Assembly (NCBI GenBank): GCA_023230925.1
Contig: JALNWK010000028.1
Coordinates: 1-34,258 of the forward strand
Direction: 5' to 3'
Source: Limnochordia bacterium
GTDB lineage: Bacteria; Bacillota; Limnochordia; DUMW01
Length of the DNA: 34,258 bases
Program-made: the position numbers and the translations under genes
Notes under the pieces: model-generated
What the model saw: the letters and a program-made list of their open reading frames with translations, nothing else
Told to the model about the DNA's origin: nothing
Database searches by the model: none
Shown: positions 8,552 through 18,064 of the stretch, piece by piece
Numbering within the stretch: position 1 is the stretch's first letter
Layout of the letters: every line of letters starts with the position of its first letter

Positions 8552-10546
8552 GTGGGTAAACTGACAATTAATAATCGAGAAGTTACCTTTACCGACGAGA
8601 AGAACCTGTTGGAAGTTATCCGTCATGCGGGGATCGATCTACCCACCTTTTGCTATCATTCTGAGTTAAGTGTGTACGGCGGATGTCGGATGTGTGTAGT
8701 GGAAATTGACGGGATGGGGGTTGTGGCCTCCTGTTCCACTCCACCTAGTGAAGGAATGGTGGTGCGTACCCATACTGATGGCCTGCAGAAGATCCGTAAG
8801 CTCGCCCTAGAGCTAATCCTTGCTGATCATGATCGTGAGTGTACCACCTGCAAAAAGAGCGGTGCCTGCAAACTACAGGATCTTTCCCACAGACTAGGTG
8901 TGGAGCAGATCCGGTTTGGACACCGGGACAAGCATCTGCCTATCGATGAGAGTAGCCCGAGCATCGTGCGGGATCCAAACAAATGTATCCTCTGTGGTGA
9001 CTGTGTACGCATGTGTGAGGAAGTACAGGGAATTGGCATCCTGGGGTTTGCCAATCGGGGATCTGATGCAGTGGTAACTCCTGCCTTTGGTAAGAACATG
9101 GCAGAAGTAGACTGTGTTAGCTGTGGCCAATGTGCTGCGGTATGCCCAACAGGTGCCCTCACGGTGAAGTACGAATACGAAAAAGCCTTTGAGCAGATTG
9201 CTCAAGGCAGGATAGTCATCGCGCAGATTGCCCCTGCGGTACGGGTAGCTGTAGGAGAGGCCTTTGGACTTCCTTCAGGAGAGAACAGCATTGGTAAACT
9301 GGTTGCTGCCCTAAAACACCTTGGCTTTTCTAAGGTCTTTGATACTAGCGTTACTGCAGACTTAACAGTCCTAGAAGAGACCGAGGAACTAATTGAGAGA
9401 GTGACCAACCAGGCAGCCAACTTACCTCTGTTTACCTCTTGCTGTCCCGCGTGGGTCACCTTTGCTGAACAGTACTATCCGAACCTGTTGCCCAATTTAT
9501 CTACCTGCAGGTCACCCCAGCAGATGTTCGGCTCAGTTGTGAAAAGATACTACGCAGAAAAACTTGGCGTAAAACCTGAGGATATTTACATGGTCTCGAT
9601 CATGCCCTGTACCGCCAAGAAGTTCGAAGCCAAACGGAGTGAGTTCACCACCAATGGCGTAGCTGATGTGGATCTAGTGCTCACCACCCAGGAAATTGTG
9701 GCGATGCTCAAGAATGCCGGTATTGACTTTGCCGCACTGGATGTAGAACCCTTCGACAGCCCCTTGGGGTTTGCCACAGGAGCGGGCATCATCTTCGGTG
9801 TTAGCGGCGGTGTCAGTGAGGCGGTGCTACGCTACGCAGCCGAAAGACTCGGTGGCGATAGCGAATCAGAGATGGAGGTGGTCAAGCACATTACCCCCGA
9901 AGGTATTACAATAGTAACCACCAAGCTTGGGGAACTGACCTTGCGTCTTGCGGTGGTAAGCGGACTGGCCAATGCCAGAAAACTTCTGGATAGCCTAGAG
10001 AACCTTAAAGTAGACGTGGTTGAGGTCATGGCTTGTCCCGGCGGTTGTATCAACGGTGCTGGCCAACCCCAAAGCTTCAACGGGGATCGGAGGAAACAGC
10101 GCACAAAGGGACTGATTAGTGCAGAGAAGATGACCCAGTTGCGCAAGTCCCAACAGAATCCAACCCTGCTCAATCTGTATAACGAGTGGCTGGATGAACC
10201 CGGCAGCGCCATTGCCCATCGGGCTTTGCATACAGAATACAAGCCCCGCAGGCGCCTTTCGGGTCTAGGTCTTTCCTTAGAATCTGGTGCACAGATCGAT
10301 GTAGAGGTTTGCATTGGCACCTGCTGCTACCTTAGAGGGTCCTATGACATTCTCCAGGAGCTATCTAAGCAACTGCGTAAAGCCGACTGTGAAGACAGAG
10401 TAAACCTAAAAGGCACCTTCTGCTTCGAGCAATGCAGTGGGGGACCCATGGTCCGCATTGGCGATACCCTAATCGGTAATGTCACTTTGGAGAAGGTCCC
10501 TGAGCTTGTACAAAGAATTATTGATCAAACGGAGGAAACGCACTAA
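8552..10546 (+). CDS. hydA: [FeFe]-hydrogenase catalytic subunit HydA (group A3, bifurcating)
   Basis: Makes or consumes H2 at the H-cluster. Domains: N-terminal plant-type [2Fe-2S] (C34, C45, C48, C61), a His-Cys [4Fe-4S] motif (HDREC..C..C), two ferredoxin [4Fe-4S] motifs, the H-cluster domain and a C-terminal thioredoxin-like [2Fe-2S] domain (C587, C592, C624, C628). The H-cluster motifs are complete: TSCCPAW (C297 proton relay, C298 ligand), MPCTAKK (C353) and EVMACPGGCINGAGQP (C495, C499). With HydB and HydC it forms the NAD- and ferredoxin-linked complex known from Thermotoga and acetogens. GTG start directly abuts the hydB stop; GGAGGTGG lies inside hydB's end. H-cluster maturases HydE/F/G are not in this window. 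Confidence 0.96.
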   Translation: MGKLTINNREVTFTDEKNLLEVIRHAGIDLPTFCYHSELSVYGGCRMCVVEIDGMGVVASCSTPPSEGMVVRTHTDGLQKIRKLALELILADHDRECTTCKKSGACKLQDLSHRLGVEQIRFGHRDKHLPIDESSPSIVRDPNKCILCGDCVRMCEEVQGIGILGFANRGSDAVVTPAFGKNMAEVDCVSCGQCAAVCPTGALTVKYEYEKAFEQIAQGRIVIAQIAPAVRVAVGEAFGLPSGENSIGKLVAALKHLGFSKVFDTSVTADLTVLEETEELIERVTNQAANLPLFTSCCPAWVTFAEQYYPNLLPNLSTCRSPQQMFGSVVKRYYAEKLGVKPEDIYMVSIMPCTAKKFEAKRSEFTTNGVADVDLVLTTQEIVAMLKNAGIDFAALDVEPFDSPLGFATGAGIIFGVSGGVSEAVLRYAAERLGGDSESEMEVVKHITPEGITIVTTKLGELTLRLAVVSGLANARKLLDSLENLKVDVVEVMACPGGCINGAGQPQSFNGDRRKQRTKGLISAEKMTQLRKSQQNPTLLNLYNEWLDEPGSAIAHRALHTEYKPRRRLSGLGLSLESGAQIDVEVCIGTCCYLRGSYDILQELSKQLRKADCEDRVNLKGTFCFEQCSGGPMVRIGDTLIGNVTLEKVPELVQRIIDQTEETH

Positions 10547-10560
10547 GGAGGAGGACCCCG

Positions 10561-11211
10561 ATGGCTCAACTAATATCAATACCAAAACCGACCCTGGAGA
10601 GACTGCCACGTTATTTGCGGGTGTTGCACCATCAAAAGGAAAAGGGGAACACCTTCATTTCTTCAGGGGTACTAGGACATGAGATCGGGGTCGACGAATT
10701 CCAGGTCCGCAAGGACCTACAGCATGTGAAAATAAGTGGCCGCCCGGGGAAGGGATACTTTATCGATGACCTAATCGACAGCATCGAAGAGCTCTTAGGG
10801 CTCAACAATGTTAACGAAGCAATTGTCATCGGAGCCGGACGCCTCGGGCAGGCCATCAGCCTCTATTCAGGATTTGACCGGTATGGTCTGCGGATTGTTG
10901 CTTTATTTGATCATGATCCGATTAAGATCGGACATAAAATAGGGGAAAAACCTATCCTGAATGTGGCTAAAATGCCCGATTTGATTAGACGTATGGCCAT
11001 CCCAATGGCAGTAATTACAGTACCTGCCGAACATGCCCAAAGCGTAGCCGAACAGGCCATCCTAGGCGGGGTGCGAGCCATTTGGAACTTCGCACCGGTG
11101 GTCTTGGAGGTGCCCGCGGGGGTGCATGTACGCAACGAGGATCTTGCCGTTGGGTTGGCATCTTTATCCCATCATCTAGCGAAGGCATCAAAGAGAAAGA
11201 CTAAAATCTAG
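10561..11211 (+). CDS. rex: Redox-sensing transcriptional repressor Rex
   Basis: 216 aa, the usual length. An N-terminal winged helix (about 1-80, with VRKDLQHV in the recognition region) is followed by a Rossmann domain with the NADH-binding signature GAGRLG (91-96) and a conserved central region (FDHDPIKIG, then NFAPVVLEVP). Rex dimers bind DNA when NAD+ is high and release it on NADH binding. AAGGAGGAGG precedes the ATG and the gap from hydA is only 14 bases, so rex is co-transcribed with the hydrogenase. Together with the Rex-like operator at 2978 this suggests an autoregulated operon that is on when NADH accumulates. Rex usually controls further fermentation genes elsewhere. Confidence 0.93.
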   Translation: MAQLISIPKPTLERLPRYLRVLHHQKEKGNTFISSGVLGHEIGVDEFQVRKDLQHVKISGRPGKGYFIDDLIDSIEELLGLNNVNEAIVIGAGRLGQAISLYSGFDRYGLRIVALFDHDPIKIGHKIGEKPILNVAKMPDLIRRMAIPMAVITVPAEHAQSVAEQAILGGVRAIWNFAPVVLEVPAGVHVRNEDLAVGLASLSHHLAKASKRKTKI

Positions 11212-11222
11212 GGTCCTAGCCT

Positions 11223-12509
11223 CTAGTAACCGAAGATAAGTAACGATAACCATAGGGCCAAACTTGCACCAATAATCAGAAGCGGTGCCGTAAGAAGACC
11301 CACTTTCAGGTAATACATCGGGGTAATGATCACACCCTTACGCCTAACCGTAGCCAACCAAAGCATGGTAGCTAAAGAGCCGATTACGGTAAGATTCGGT
11401 CCTAATCCTGCCCCTAAGACTGTGGCATAGGCTAAGGGGGCAATGGCGGTTGTTTCCGGTAGGGTACTAATGGTGGAAACCATCAGCAAGTCCATGGGTA
11501 CATTATTAATGAGATTGGAGCCGAGGGCTGTACCAATAGCAGTATACAAGATCCCTTTTAGCATACTACCATTGGCTCGCGCCAGGAAGTAGCGGCCCGC
11601 AGCATCGGGTAGCCCCGTCTTCTGGATCCCTTTTACCACCAAGAACATACCAATGACAAATACTAACACACTCCACGAGACCTGCGAGAAAACCTCTTTT
11701 GCTGTGAGCTGTCCACAAAGCATACCATAAACCAACAGCGCTAAAGCACCGAACAAGGCGATGAGATACAATGGTACCCCCAGGGCAGATCCGATTACAT
11801 ACCCGAAGGTAATTACGATCAGTCCCCAGGAGGAAAACCGGAAAAAGCCTTGATGATTGACAAACTCCTCCGGCTCTGGTAAGTCTGATACGGGAAAGGA
11901 TGTGGGAATTGACTTTGAGAATAAACAGCGAAACACCAGATAGTTTATTACTACTGCCACCAGGGTAGGTAAGAACATAGCCCGTATATAGGGAATGAAG
12001 GATAGGCCCAATTGATCATAAACCAGCAGATTCGTGAGGTTACTCACCGGTAGACTTAAGGAAGCAGTATCGGCAATAAACGTACACACCAACAGAAAAG
12101 GCACTGAGTTTAGGTTCAATTCCGAAACAAATCCGTAGACGATGGGAGTGATAATCAGGGCAGTGGCATCGTTGCTAATGACAGTAGTCACGGCAGTCCC
12201 GATGAGAAACGTATTTAAAAATAACCGTCTTCCATTGCCGGAAGATGCCCGGGCGGCATGAATGGCCAGCCACTTGAAAAAACCAGCCTTGTCCACAACA
12301 ATGGAGATGACCATCATCGCTAGAAGCATGACCACAAGCTGCCAGGTGGTCAATAACACTTCTTGGATATCCTTCAGATCAATGACCCGAAGTAGCACCA
12401 TGAGTATCGCCCCGACTGCTCCAGCGACGCCTTCATTGATACCCCGGGGACGAAACAAGATCAAGCAAAACGTAATACAGAAAACGCCAATAACCGCCAC
12501 TTGTTGCAT
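11223..12509 (-). CDS. ArsB/IT-superfamily membrane transporter
   Basis: About 428 aa with 11-12 hydrophobic helices. The tract ISNDATALIITPI in the first half and NLINNVPMDLLM in the second match the two inverted-repeat hairpins of ArsB and related ion-transporter superfamily members. Known relatives export arsenite/antimonite or move anions or Na+/H+. No arsR, arsA or arsC is near, so the substrate is open. The reading frame extends to 12575, but ATG 12509 has GAGGTGG eight bases before it and begins at the first helix. It converges on rex with an 11-base gap and no evident terminator between them, so transcripts probably overlap. Confidence 0.8.
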   Translation of the reverse strand: MQQVAVIGVFCITFCLILFRPRGINEGVAGAVGAILMVLLRVIDLKDIQEVLLTTWQLVVMLLAMMVISIVVDKAGFFKWLAIHAARASSGNGRRLFLNTFLIGTAVTTVISNDATALIITPIVYGFVSELNLNSVPFLLVCTFIADTASLSLPVSNLTNLLVYDQLGLSFIPYIRAMFLPTLVAVVINYLVFRCLFSKSIPTSFPVSDLPEPEEFVNHQGFFRFSSWGLIVITFGYVIGSALGVPLYLIALFGALALLVYGMLCGQLTAKEVFSQVSWSVLVFVIGMFLVVKGIQKTGLPDAAGRYFLARANGSMLKGILYTAIGTALGSNLINNVPMDLLMVSTISTLPETTAIAPLAYATVLGAGLGPNLTVIGSLATMLWLATVRRKGVIITPMYYLKVGLLTAPLLIIGASLALWLSLLIFGY

Positions 12510-12737
12510 TTCCCTGCCACCTCTATCTTCCCACCCGATTATATGCTCTGGATGTAGCAAAGGCAAAACCCACAAAACACCATTTCTGCGAGATTACCCC
12601 TCGCGATTCCATAAGTATGCCTTAATCACCCAGTTTACGTAGACTTACGGCACGAAAAAGTAGGCTCCAGAGACCACTTAGGGAAATCTGGTAGATCAAA
12701 GAAAGGACCATTCCTTTCAGCGTTTGACAGCTGATCC
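12510..12737. other. Non-coding stretch upstream of the ArsB-like gene
   Basis: This holds the 5' region of the minus-strand transporter. No convincing promoter pair, RNA or conserved frame was recognised. Beyond it begins the decayed yhaO-like fragment. Confidence 0.3.
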
Positions 12738-12915
12738 GTGACGAAACCTCCCAGTAGAGTATCTACGCTTCACTTAGAGGTTTACCCAACCTTGTGAACT
12801 GTCATCTTGCGGGGATCTATACGATGGGAATTGAAGGGGTTATTGCATCGCTCCATTTCGAACGTCCCAATAAGAACGCTGGTATCGGGATGTTCTTGGA
12901 AAGCATGATACCCCG
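12738..12915 (+). pseudogene. Decayed partial copy of the yhaO 5' region
   Basis: Several short blocks repeat the beginning of the nuclease gene at 13252 in the same order: GAGTATCTACG (12757), AACCTTGTGAACT (12788, against AACCTTGTTGAACT), GATCTATACGATGG (12814, identical) and CATGATACC (12905, against CATGATGCC). Spacing between blocks is shorter than in the intact gene, so there are internal deletions, and the frame is not open. It corresponds roughly to bases 13306-13540, covering metallophosphoesterase motifs 2 and 3. It is best explained as the remnant of a tandem duplication or of a former neighbouring paralogue. Confidence 0.65.
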
Positions 12916-13251
12916 AAGAAGTCTCTTACCTTGAGACCACAATTTCATCTACATTCAGTCACGAAAGAGTTCATCGCCAAATCTCTCCACCTAGTCTAGG
13001 CACAAGTGTTGAAGAAGTCTTTTGGCAACTAAGTAGCCAAGGAGAAATGCGGAACAGTTCTTTGAGCAGTACCTCATATTTCTAGAAGAGAGTGTGTGCG
13101 TAGCGTCAACGTCTTTCAGAAAAGAAAGCAGGAAGACCAAGGTCCTTAGCGAAATTAGAAGCATGGCCATAACTGCAAATTCCCGGATGATAAACCGGAT
13201 TGCTCCTGGCATTGCAAAGACATATGTATTCGTGTAGGGAGAGGAACACCC
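12916..13251. other. Gap upstream of yhaO with an unidentified open frame
   Basis: A plus-strand frame is open from a stop near 13040 to a TAG near 13237 (about 66 codons, contains RNAEQFFEQYLIFLEESV) without a recognised start or ribosome site. A minus-strand frame (12991-13284) also exists but has no ribosome site and overlaps the yhaO start. Neither resembles a family I know. Given the adjacent gene remnant, these may be further decayed sequence. Confidence 0.3.
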
Positions 13252-14517
13252 TTGACTAAATTCGTGCACACTGCGGACATCCATCTGGATAGCCCTCTTC
13301 TAGGACTCGTACGCTACGAGGGAGCTCCAGTGGAGTATCTACGTTCCACCACCCGCAGAGCCTTATCTAACCTTGTTGAACTATGCCTTACGGAAAAGGT
13401 CGACTTTCTTCTCATCTCGGGAGATCTATACGATGGAAATTGGAGAGACTACAACACCGGTCTATTCCTGTCCGCCCAGTTTGCCAGATTACGGGAGGCT
13501 AATATTCCAGTCTTCATCATCCGGGGAAACCATGATGCCCAAAGCATCATCACCCACAATCTCCATTTCCCGGACAACGTAACCGAGCTTTCCACCGAGG
13601 GCCCTGAAACCCACTTCCTAAATGAGCTAGGAGTAGCCATTCACGGCCAGGGTTTTGGCACCCGCGCCGTTACAGATAATATCAGTCTTGCCTACCCCGC
13701 ACCAATCCCAGGCTTGTTGAATATCGGGTTGCTGCACACCTCAGCCGAGGGTCGTGCAGGGCATGAACCCTATGCTCCCTGTCGGGTAGACCAACTAACG
13801 GAAAAAGGATACGACTATTGGGCCCTAGGGCATGTACATAAAAGAGAAGTTTTAGCCGAGAACCCTTGGGTCGTCTTTCCCGGCAATACCCAGGGCAGAC
13901 ACATCAACGAAGAAGGGCGAAAGGGATGCACCGTGGTCACTGCAGATCCCGGCAAAATTAATACCGTGGCAGAAAGAGAGCTTGATGTCCTACGTTGGCA
14001 AAGGATCACCCTTGATGCCTGTGATGCTGCCACTACCAATGACCTCTTGGATCAGGCGTGGCAAGCCACCCAAATGGCCCAGGATGCCAACCCAAACAAG
14101 TTCTTGGCCCTTCGGTTTGTCATCACCGGTGCCACCGCCATTGATCGAAGGCTCAGAACCGACCATGATTACTGGGTAAATAACCTGCGGGCAGTGGCCA
14201 CAGATGTGAGTGGGGGCAACGTATGGGTGGAAAGGGTGCTTGTACAAACAAGACCCAGGGTAAGATTAAAGGAGATTACAGAGCATCATCATCCCATCGC
14301 ATTCCTTTTGGATTTCATCGAGCAAATACCAGACAACAAGCAGTACGTACTCCAGTTGCTAGAAGAGCTGGATGATCTACAGGAGGTCTTAGCCAAACTA
14401 CCTAACCAGCCAAATCTACAAGAGCCTGAGGTTTACCAAGCACTTCTTGCTGATGCCGCTGGTTTTCTCACCACTCGGTTGTATGAGGCAGGAGGGGACA
14501 CCACCGATGAGGTTTAG
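13252..14517 (+). CDS. yhaO: DNA repair metallophosphoesterase, YhaO/SbcD-like
   Basis: 421 aa. The calcineurin-like nuclease motifs are complete: ADIHLDSPLLGL (D9, H11), GDLYDG (D61), RGNHDA (N93, H94), a later HTS motif and GHVHK (H194, H196), giving a two-metal phosphodiesterase. The DSPLLGL tract is typical of the YhaO branch rather than classical SbcD. The C-terminal part (about 270-421) would dock on the ATPase partner. The TTG start has GGGAGAGG seven bases before it. Its stop lies inside the start of the large ATPase gene (11-base overlap), so the two are made together, like SbcD-SbcC or Mre11-Rad50. Confidence 0.88.
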   Translation: MTKFVHTADIHLDSPLLGLVRYEGAPVEYLRSTTRRALSNLVELCLTEKVDFLLISGDLYDGNWRDYNTGLFLSAQFARLREANIPVFIIRGNHDAQSIITHNLHFPDNVTELSTEGPETHFLNELGVAIHGQGFGTRAVTDNISLAYPAPIPGLLNIGLLHTSAEGRAGHEPYAPCRVDQLTEKGYDYWALGHVHKREVLAENPWVVFPGNTQGRHINEEGRKGCTVVTADPGKINTVAERELDVLRWQRITLDACDAATTNDLLDQAWQATQMAQDANPNKFLALRFVITGATAIDRRLRTDHDYWVNNLRAVATDVSGGNVWVERVLVQTRPRVRLKEITEHHHPIAFLLDFIEQIPDNKQYVLQLLEELDDLQEVLAKLPNQPNLQEPEVYQALLADAAGFLTTRLYEAGGDTTDEV

Positions 14518-17500
14518 GTACCTGGAACTAACTCCTTTTGGTTGTTTTGACAATAAACGCATCGAATTCGCAGACCAAGCTTCCTTTCACCTCCTATTTG
14601 GTCAAAATGAAGCGGGCAAAAGTACAGTGCTCCGGGGGATTCTCGATGTCCTATTCGGTGTTCCCGAAGGGTCCACCGATGGATATTTATATGGTAATCA
14701 GAACCTGCGCATTGGTGCTTTGCTCCAGCATTCCAGTGGTAAGGAACTGGCCTTTCGCCGTCGCAAGGGAAGAAAAAACACCTTCCTTGATCCGAACGAT
14801 ACCCCCGCTGATGAGTCCCGGTTATTGCCGTATTTAGCTGGTCTTGAACGAAATGTCTATGAACAGATGTTTGGGTTAAACCACGCTCGCTTAAGGGAGG
14901 GGGGCAGAGCCCTCGTCGCCTCCCAGGGTGCCCTGGGAGAGAACCTGTTTCAAGCCGCTGCCGGTATTACGGGACTACACCAGCTTATAGAGCAATTGGA
15001 GGAAGAGGCAAGACAGCTGTACCGGCCCCGCGCGAGCAAATGGCCCATCAATGAAGGAATGACCCGCTTGGCCCAGATACAGGACCAACTAAGGCAACAC
15101 ACCCTCCATCCTCGACAGTATCTTGATCTTGAAGCAGCTTACCAACAACAGATCAAGAAGTTAGCCGGGGTTGAGCAAAACATGAAACACCTTTCCGAGG
15201 AAGTGACAAAACGCAAACGCATGCTGCGCACCCGAACCCAATTAGGACACTTGAAGCACTGCCGGGAGCGACTTGAGCAAATTGGCCCCGTGCCAATTCT
15301 ATCAAAGGATGCTCCACAAATACGAATCCGTACCATGGAGACTATAGAGCATGCGCAACAACTACAGCAAAGCTCGCTAGAAGCAATGAGAACCTGTCAG
15401 GAACAGGAACAGGCCTTAGTAATAAACCAAAAGCTCCTTACCCAAGGAGCCAATATCGCCGCAGGAATGCAACGCCTAGAACAATACCGAGATAAGCTCA
15501 ATCGACGGCCAGAACTCCTAGGGGAAATTCGTCTCTTGGAGCAAAGCACCAATATCCTGCTAAAGGAAATCTATCCTGAAAGAACCTTAACCGAAATCGA
15601 GGAAACCCGTCCATCCTTGATCAGCATCGAGTCAATTAAGCTCCTAGCAGAAGAGCACGAACAGCTCATGCAAAAGCAAAGTACAATCGATGAAAAGCTA
15701 AGGAAACTTAACAAGGCAATCATCCTCAACAGGGAAAAACAGGAAAGATTGGACCGGGCATTGGATTCCCGGAAACTACGAAATCTTGTCCGTACCGCCA
15801 TTGAGAAGGGCGATCCCGCAAGCCTCGAGCTAGAGTCAAGGCAGCAGCTGCTTGAGCTGACAAGTAAGCTTGAACAGCATCTACGAAAGCTAGAACCGTG
15901 GCAGGGATCATGGGATGAATTATGCAAACTGCCGGTTCCCCTCCGGGAGACGGTGGAGGATTTTCAAAAGAATGTTGAACAAGTTCAGGCGGAACTAGCA
16001 GTCCTAACAGCAAGACTAGCAGAAGTTCATAGGCTACAATGGGACAAAAAGACGCAGTTGAGCACACTAAATCTCACCATGCCGGTACCTTCCCATGAGG
16101 ATCTCACCCAGGCACGCAAGCATAGAGAAAGGGGTTGGCAGCTCGTCAAACAAGCCTGGCTAGATCAACACACCGACCCTCGGGAGGTCCTGACCTTTAC
16201 CGATGGACAACCCCTATCCCAAGCCTACGAACGGTCAGTAGTAAGAGCCGACCAGCTTAGCGATGAAATGTACAGCAAGTCTGCCAATATCGCCAGCAAG
16301 ACCCAGCTGGAAGCAGAGTTGTTGAGACTTGGACAAACCATCTCCCGGCTTGAGGAAGAAAGAAGGGAGCGGGCACAGTGCTATGAGAACCTCATGCACA
16401 GCTGGGAAGACCTATGGCAGCCCTGCGGCTTTGTCCCCCGCGCGCCAAAGGAAATGCTGGCCTGGCTAAAGCTGTTTGCGCAAACGCTAGAATTCGGGAC
16501 AAGGGTCCGCTCCTTGGAGCAGGAAATGCAGATTACTGCACAACAATTTGAAGACCTAGAGCTTAAACTGCGAAACACCCTCACCGAACTGGGGACTGAC
16601 ACTAACCCCGATGAAACACTGGACCAGTTGGTATCCACTGCCGAACAGATATGTTCGAAGATTGATCAAGATGCTGGGACGTTGCAAACCCTTAGGGAGC
16701 ACGAAACGGATCTGACCCTTGATCTAAAAAACGCCCAGAACGATCTAGAAGAACTAACAGTAGCTTTGGACAAATGGAACAAACAGTGGACCCAGGCCCG
16801 CGCAGCCCTTCACCTACCGGAAAGCACTCTTCCGGCGGTGGCTGTCTCCTTCGTGCAAAGCCTAGAAAGGCTCCTCTCCCAACGGGATCAGCTAAAACAG
16901 TATTATACGGAAGAAGAACAAATAGCAGATTACCTTGCAGATTTTGAAGGTAAAATTGCGAAGCTTTTGCAGGACGCCGGATATGAAACTTTGGACCTTA
17001 CCCCGGAACTTACATTGATCAAGCTTGATCAAGCGTACAAACAAGCCAGCGCTAATCTAGCTAGGCAAGAGCAAATTCGTCAACAACTGCAAACGCATCA
17101 GGAGGCGGCAAAACAGGCAGAGTCCACCCTTAAGCGGGCACAAGAGAAGCTTCAAGCCCTCATGAAGGAGGCAGACGTTAGTAACATCGCCGATCTGGAA
17201 AGGGCAGAGGAGAGGTCTGGTGAAGTCTTAGAACTGCGCGAGAAGATAAAGGCAATCGAAGATGCTCTCCTAGAAAGCGGGGATGGTCTGACTTTATCCC
17301 AGCTTATCTTGGAGGCAGAAGGGGTCGATCCCGATTGCCTGCAAGCAGAGTTAGAAAGCATCCAAACCAGACTAGCCAACCTCCGAACAGACTATGCCCG
17401 TCAACAACAGGAATTCGGGGCCTTGAAGCGGGACTATGAGCAGGCAAGCCTGGGAAGTATTGACGAAGCATCATATCTTGCGGAACAGGCCCAGGGGGTC

Positions 17501-18007
17501 CTTGCTGAACTAGAGGGGTATACAACGCAATATGTGCAGATCATTTTGGCGAAATCCATGCTACAGATGGGTGTTGAGAGTTACCGAGAGCAGCATCAAG
17601 ATCCAGTACTGGCCCGGGCTGGAGAACTGTTCCAGCAGCTGACCCTAGGTTCTTTTGTAGGGTTAGTGGTAGACTATGATTCCAAGGATAACCCACTTAT
17701 CCTCGGACTACGCGCTGATGGGGAGCGGGTCCGGGTGGAGGATATGAGTGACGGAACCCAGGATCAAATATATCTGACCTTACGATTGGCCAGCGTGGAG
17801 CAATATGTGAGGACAGCTGAACCCCTTCCCTTAGTGTTGGACGATATTTTGATCAACTTTGACGATGAGCGAGCAGCGAAAGCATTAACCATTTTGGGCA
17901 ACCTTTCACAGTTGACCCAGATCATCTTCTTCACCCATCATCAAAACATAGTCACCTTAGCCAAGCAGATGCTCCCAGAATCTGTCATATCTGTGCACAG
18001 GCTTTGA
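14507..18007 (+). CDS. yhaN: SMC/Rad50-like ATPase, YhaN/SbcC-like
   Basis: 1166 aa. The N-terminus has Walker A GQNEAGKST (32-40) after the typical opening LELTPFGCF. A very long coiled coil (about 160-1030) follows. The C-terminus has the ABC signature MSDGTQDQ (1080-1087) and Walker B LPLVLDD (D1112/D1113), then FFTHH. No CXXC zinc hook was found in the coiled coil, which separates it from Rad50/SbcC and fits YhaN-type proteins. It would clamp DNA ends and feed them to the YhaO nuclease. The in-frame ATG at 14447 lies deep in yhaO; ATG 14507 with GGAGGGG nine bases before it is the better start. Confidence 0.88.
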   Translation: MRFRYLELTPFGCFDNKRIEFADQASFHLLFGQNEAGKSTVLRGILDVLFGVPEGSTDGYLYGNQNLRIGALLQHSSGKELAFRRRKGRKNTFLDPNDTPADESRLLPYLAGLERNVYEQMFGLNHARLREGGRALVASQGALGENLFQAAAGITGLHQLIEQLEEEARQLYRPRASKWPINEGMTRLAQIQDQLRQHTLHPRQYLDLEAAYQQQIKKLAGVEQNMKHLSEEVTKRKRMLRTRTQLGHLKHCRERLEQIGPVPILSKDAPQIRIRTMETIEHAQQLQQSSLEAMRTCQEQEQALVINQKLLTQGANIAAGMQRLEQYRDKLNRRPELLGEIRLLEQSTNILLKEIYPERTLTEIEETRPSLISIESIKLLAEEHEQLMQKQSTIDEKLRKLNKAIILNREKQERLDRALDSRKLRNLVRTAIEKGDPASLELESRQQLLELTSKLEQHLRKLEPWQGSWDELCKLPVPLRETVEDFQKNVEQVQAELAVLTARLAEVHRLQWDKKTQLSTLNLTMPVPSHEDLTQARKHRERGWQLVKQAWLDQHTDPREVLTFTDGQPLSQAYERSVVRADQLSDEMYSKSANIASKTQLEAELLRLGQTISRLEEERRERAQCYENLMHSWEDLWQPCGFVPRAPKEMLAWLKLFAQTLEFGTRVRSLEQEMQITAQQFEDLELKLRNTLTELGTDTNPDETLDQLVSTAEQICSKIDQDAGTLQTLREHETDLTLDLKNAQNDLEELTVALDKWNKQWTQARAALHLPESTLPAVAVSFVQSLERLLSQRDQLKQYYTEEEQIADYLADFEGKIAKLLQDAGYETLDLTPELTLIKLDQAYKQASANLARQEQIRQQLQTHQEAAKQAESTLKRAQEKLQALMKEADVSNIADLERAEERSGEVLELREKIKAIEDALLESGDGLTLSQLILEAEGVDPDCLQAELESIQTRLANLRTDYARQQQEFGALKRDYEQASLGSIDEASYLAEQAQGVLAELEGYTTQYVQIILAKSMLQMGVESYREQHQDPVLARAGELFQQLTLGSFVGLVVDYDSKDNPLILGLRADGERVRVEDMSDGTQDQIYLTLRLASVEQYVRTAEPLPLVLDDILINFDDERAAKALTILGNLSQLTQIIFFTHHQNIVTLAKQMLPESVISVHRL

Positions 18008-18064
18008 CAAACCGGATGAAGTTTTCGCCGCAAAGAGACCTAACACTTTTCTTCGCCCATATAG

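Noticed and set aside
11223..12509. Arsenic-resistance locus
   Set aside because: The transporter is ArsB-like, but no arsR, arsA, arsC or arsenic-linked neighbour is present, so only a family-level name is given.
12991..13284. 97-aa minus-strand frame before yhaO
   Set aside because: No ribosome site or known motif, and it overlaps the true yhaO start on the other strand.
14447..14506. Longer yhaN start at ATG 14447
   Set aside because: It lies deep in yhaO and adds residues before the conserved opening; ATG 14507 has a good ribosome site and the family's usual start.
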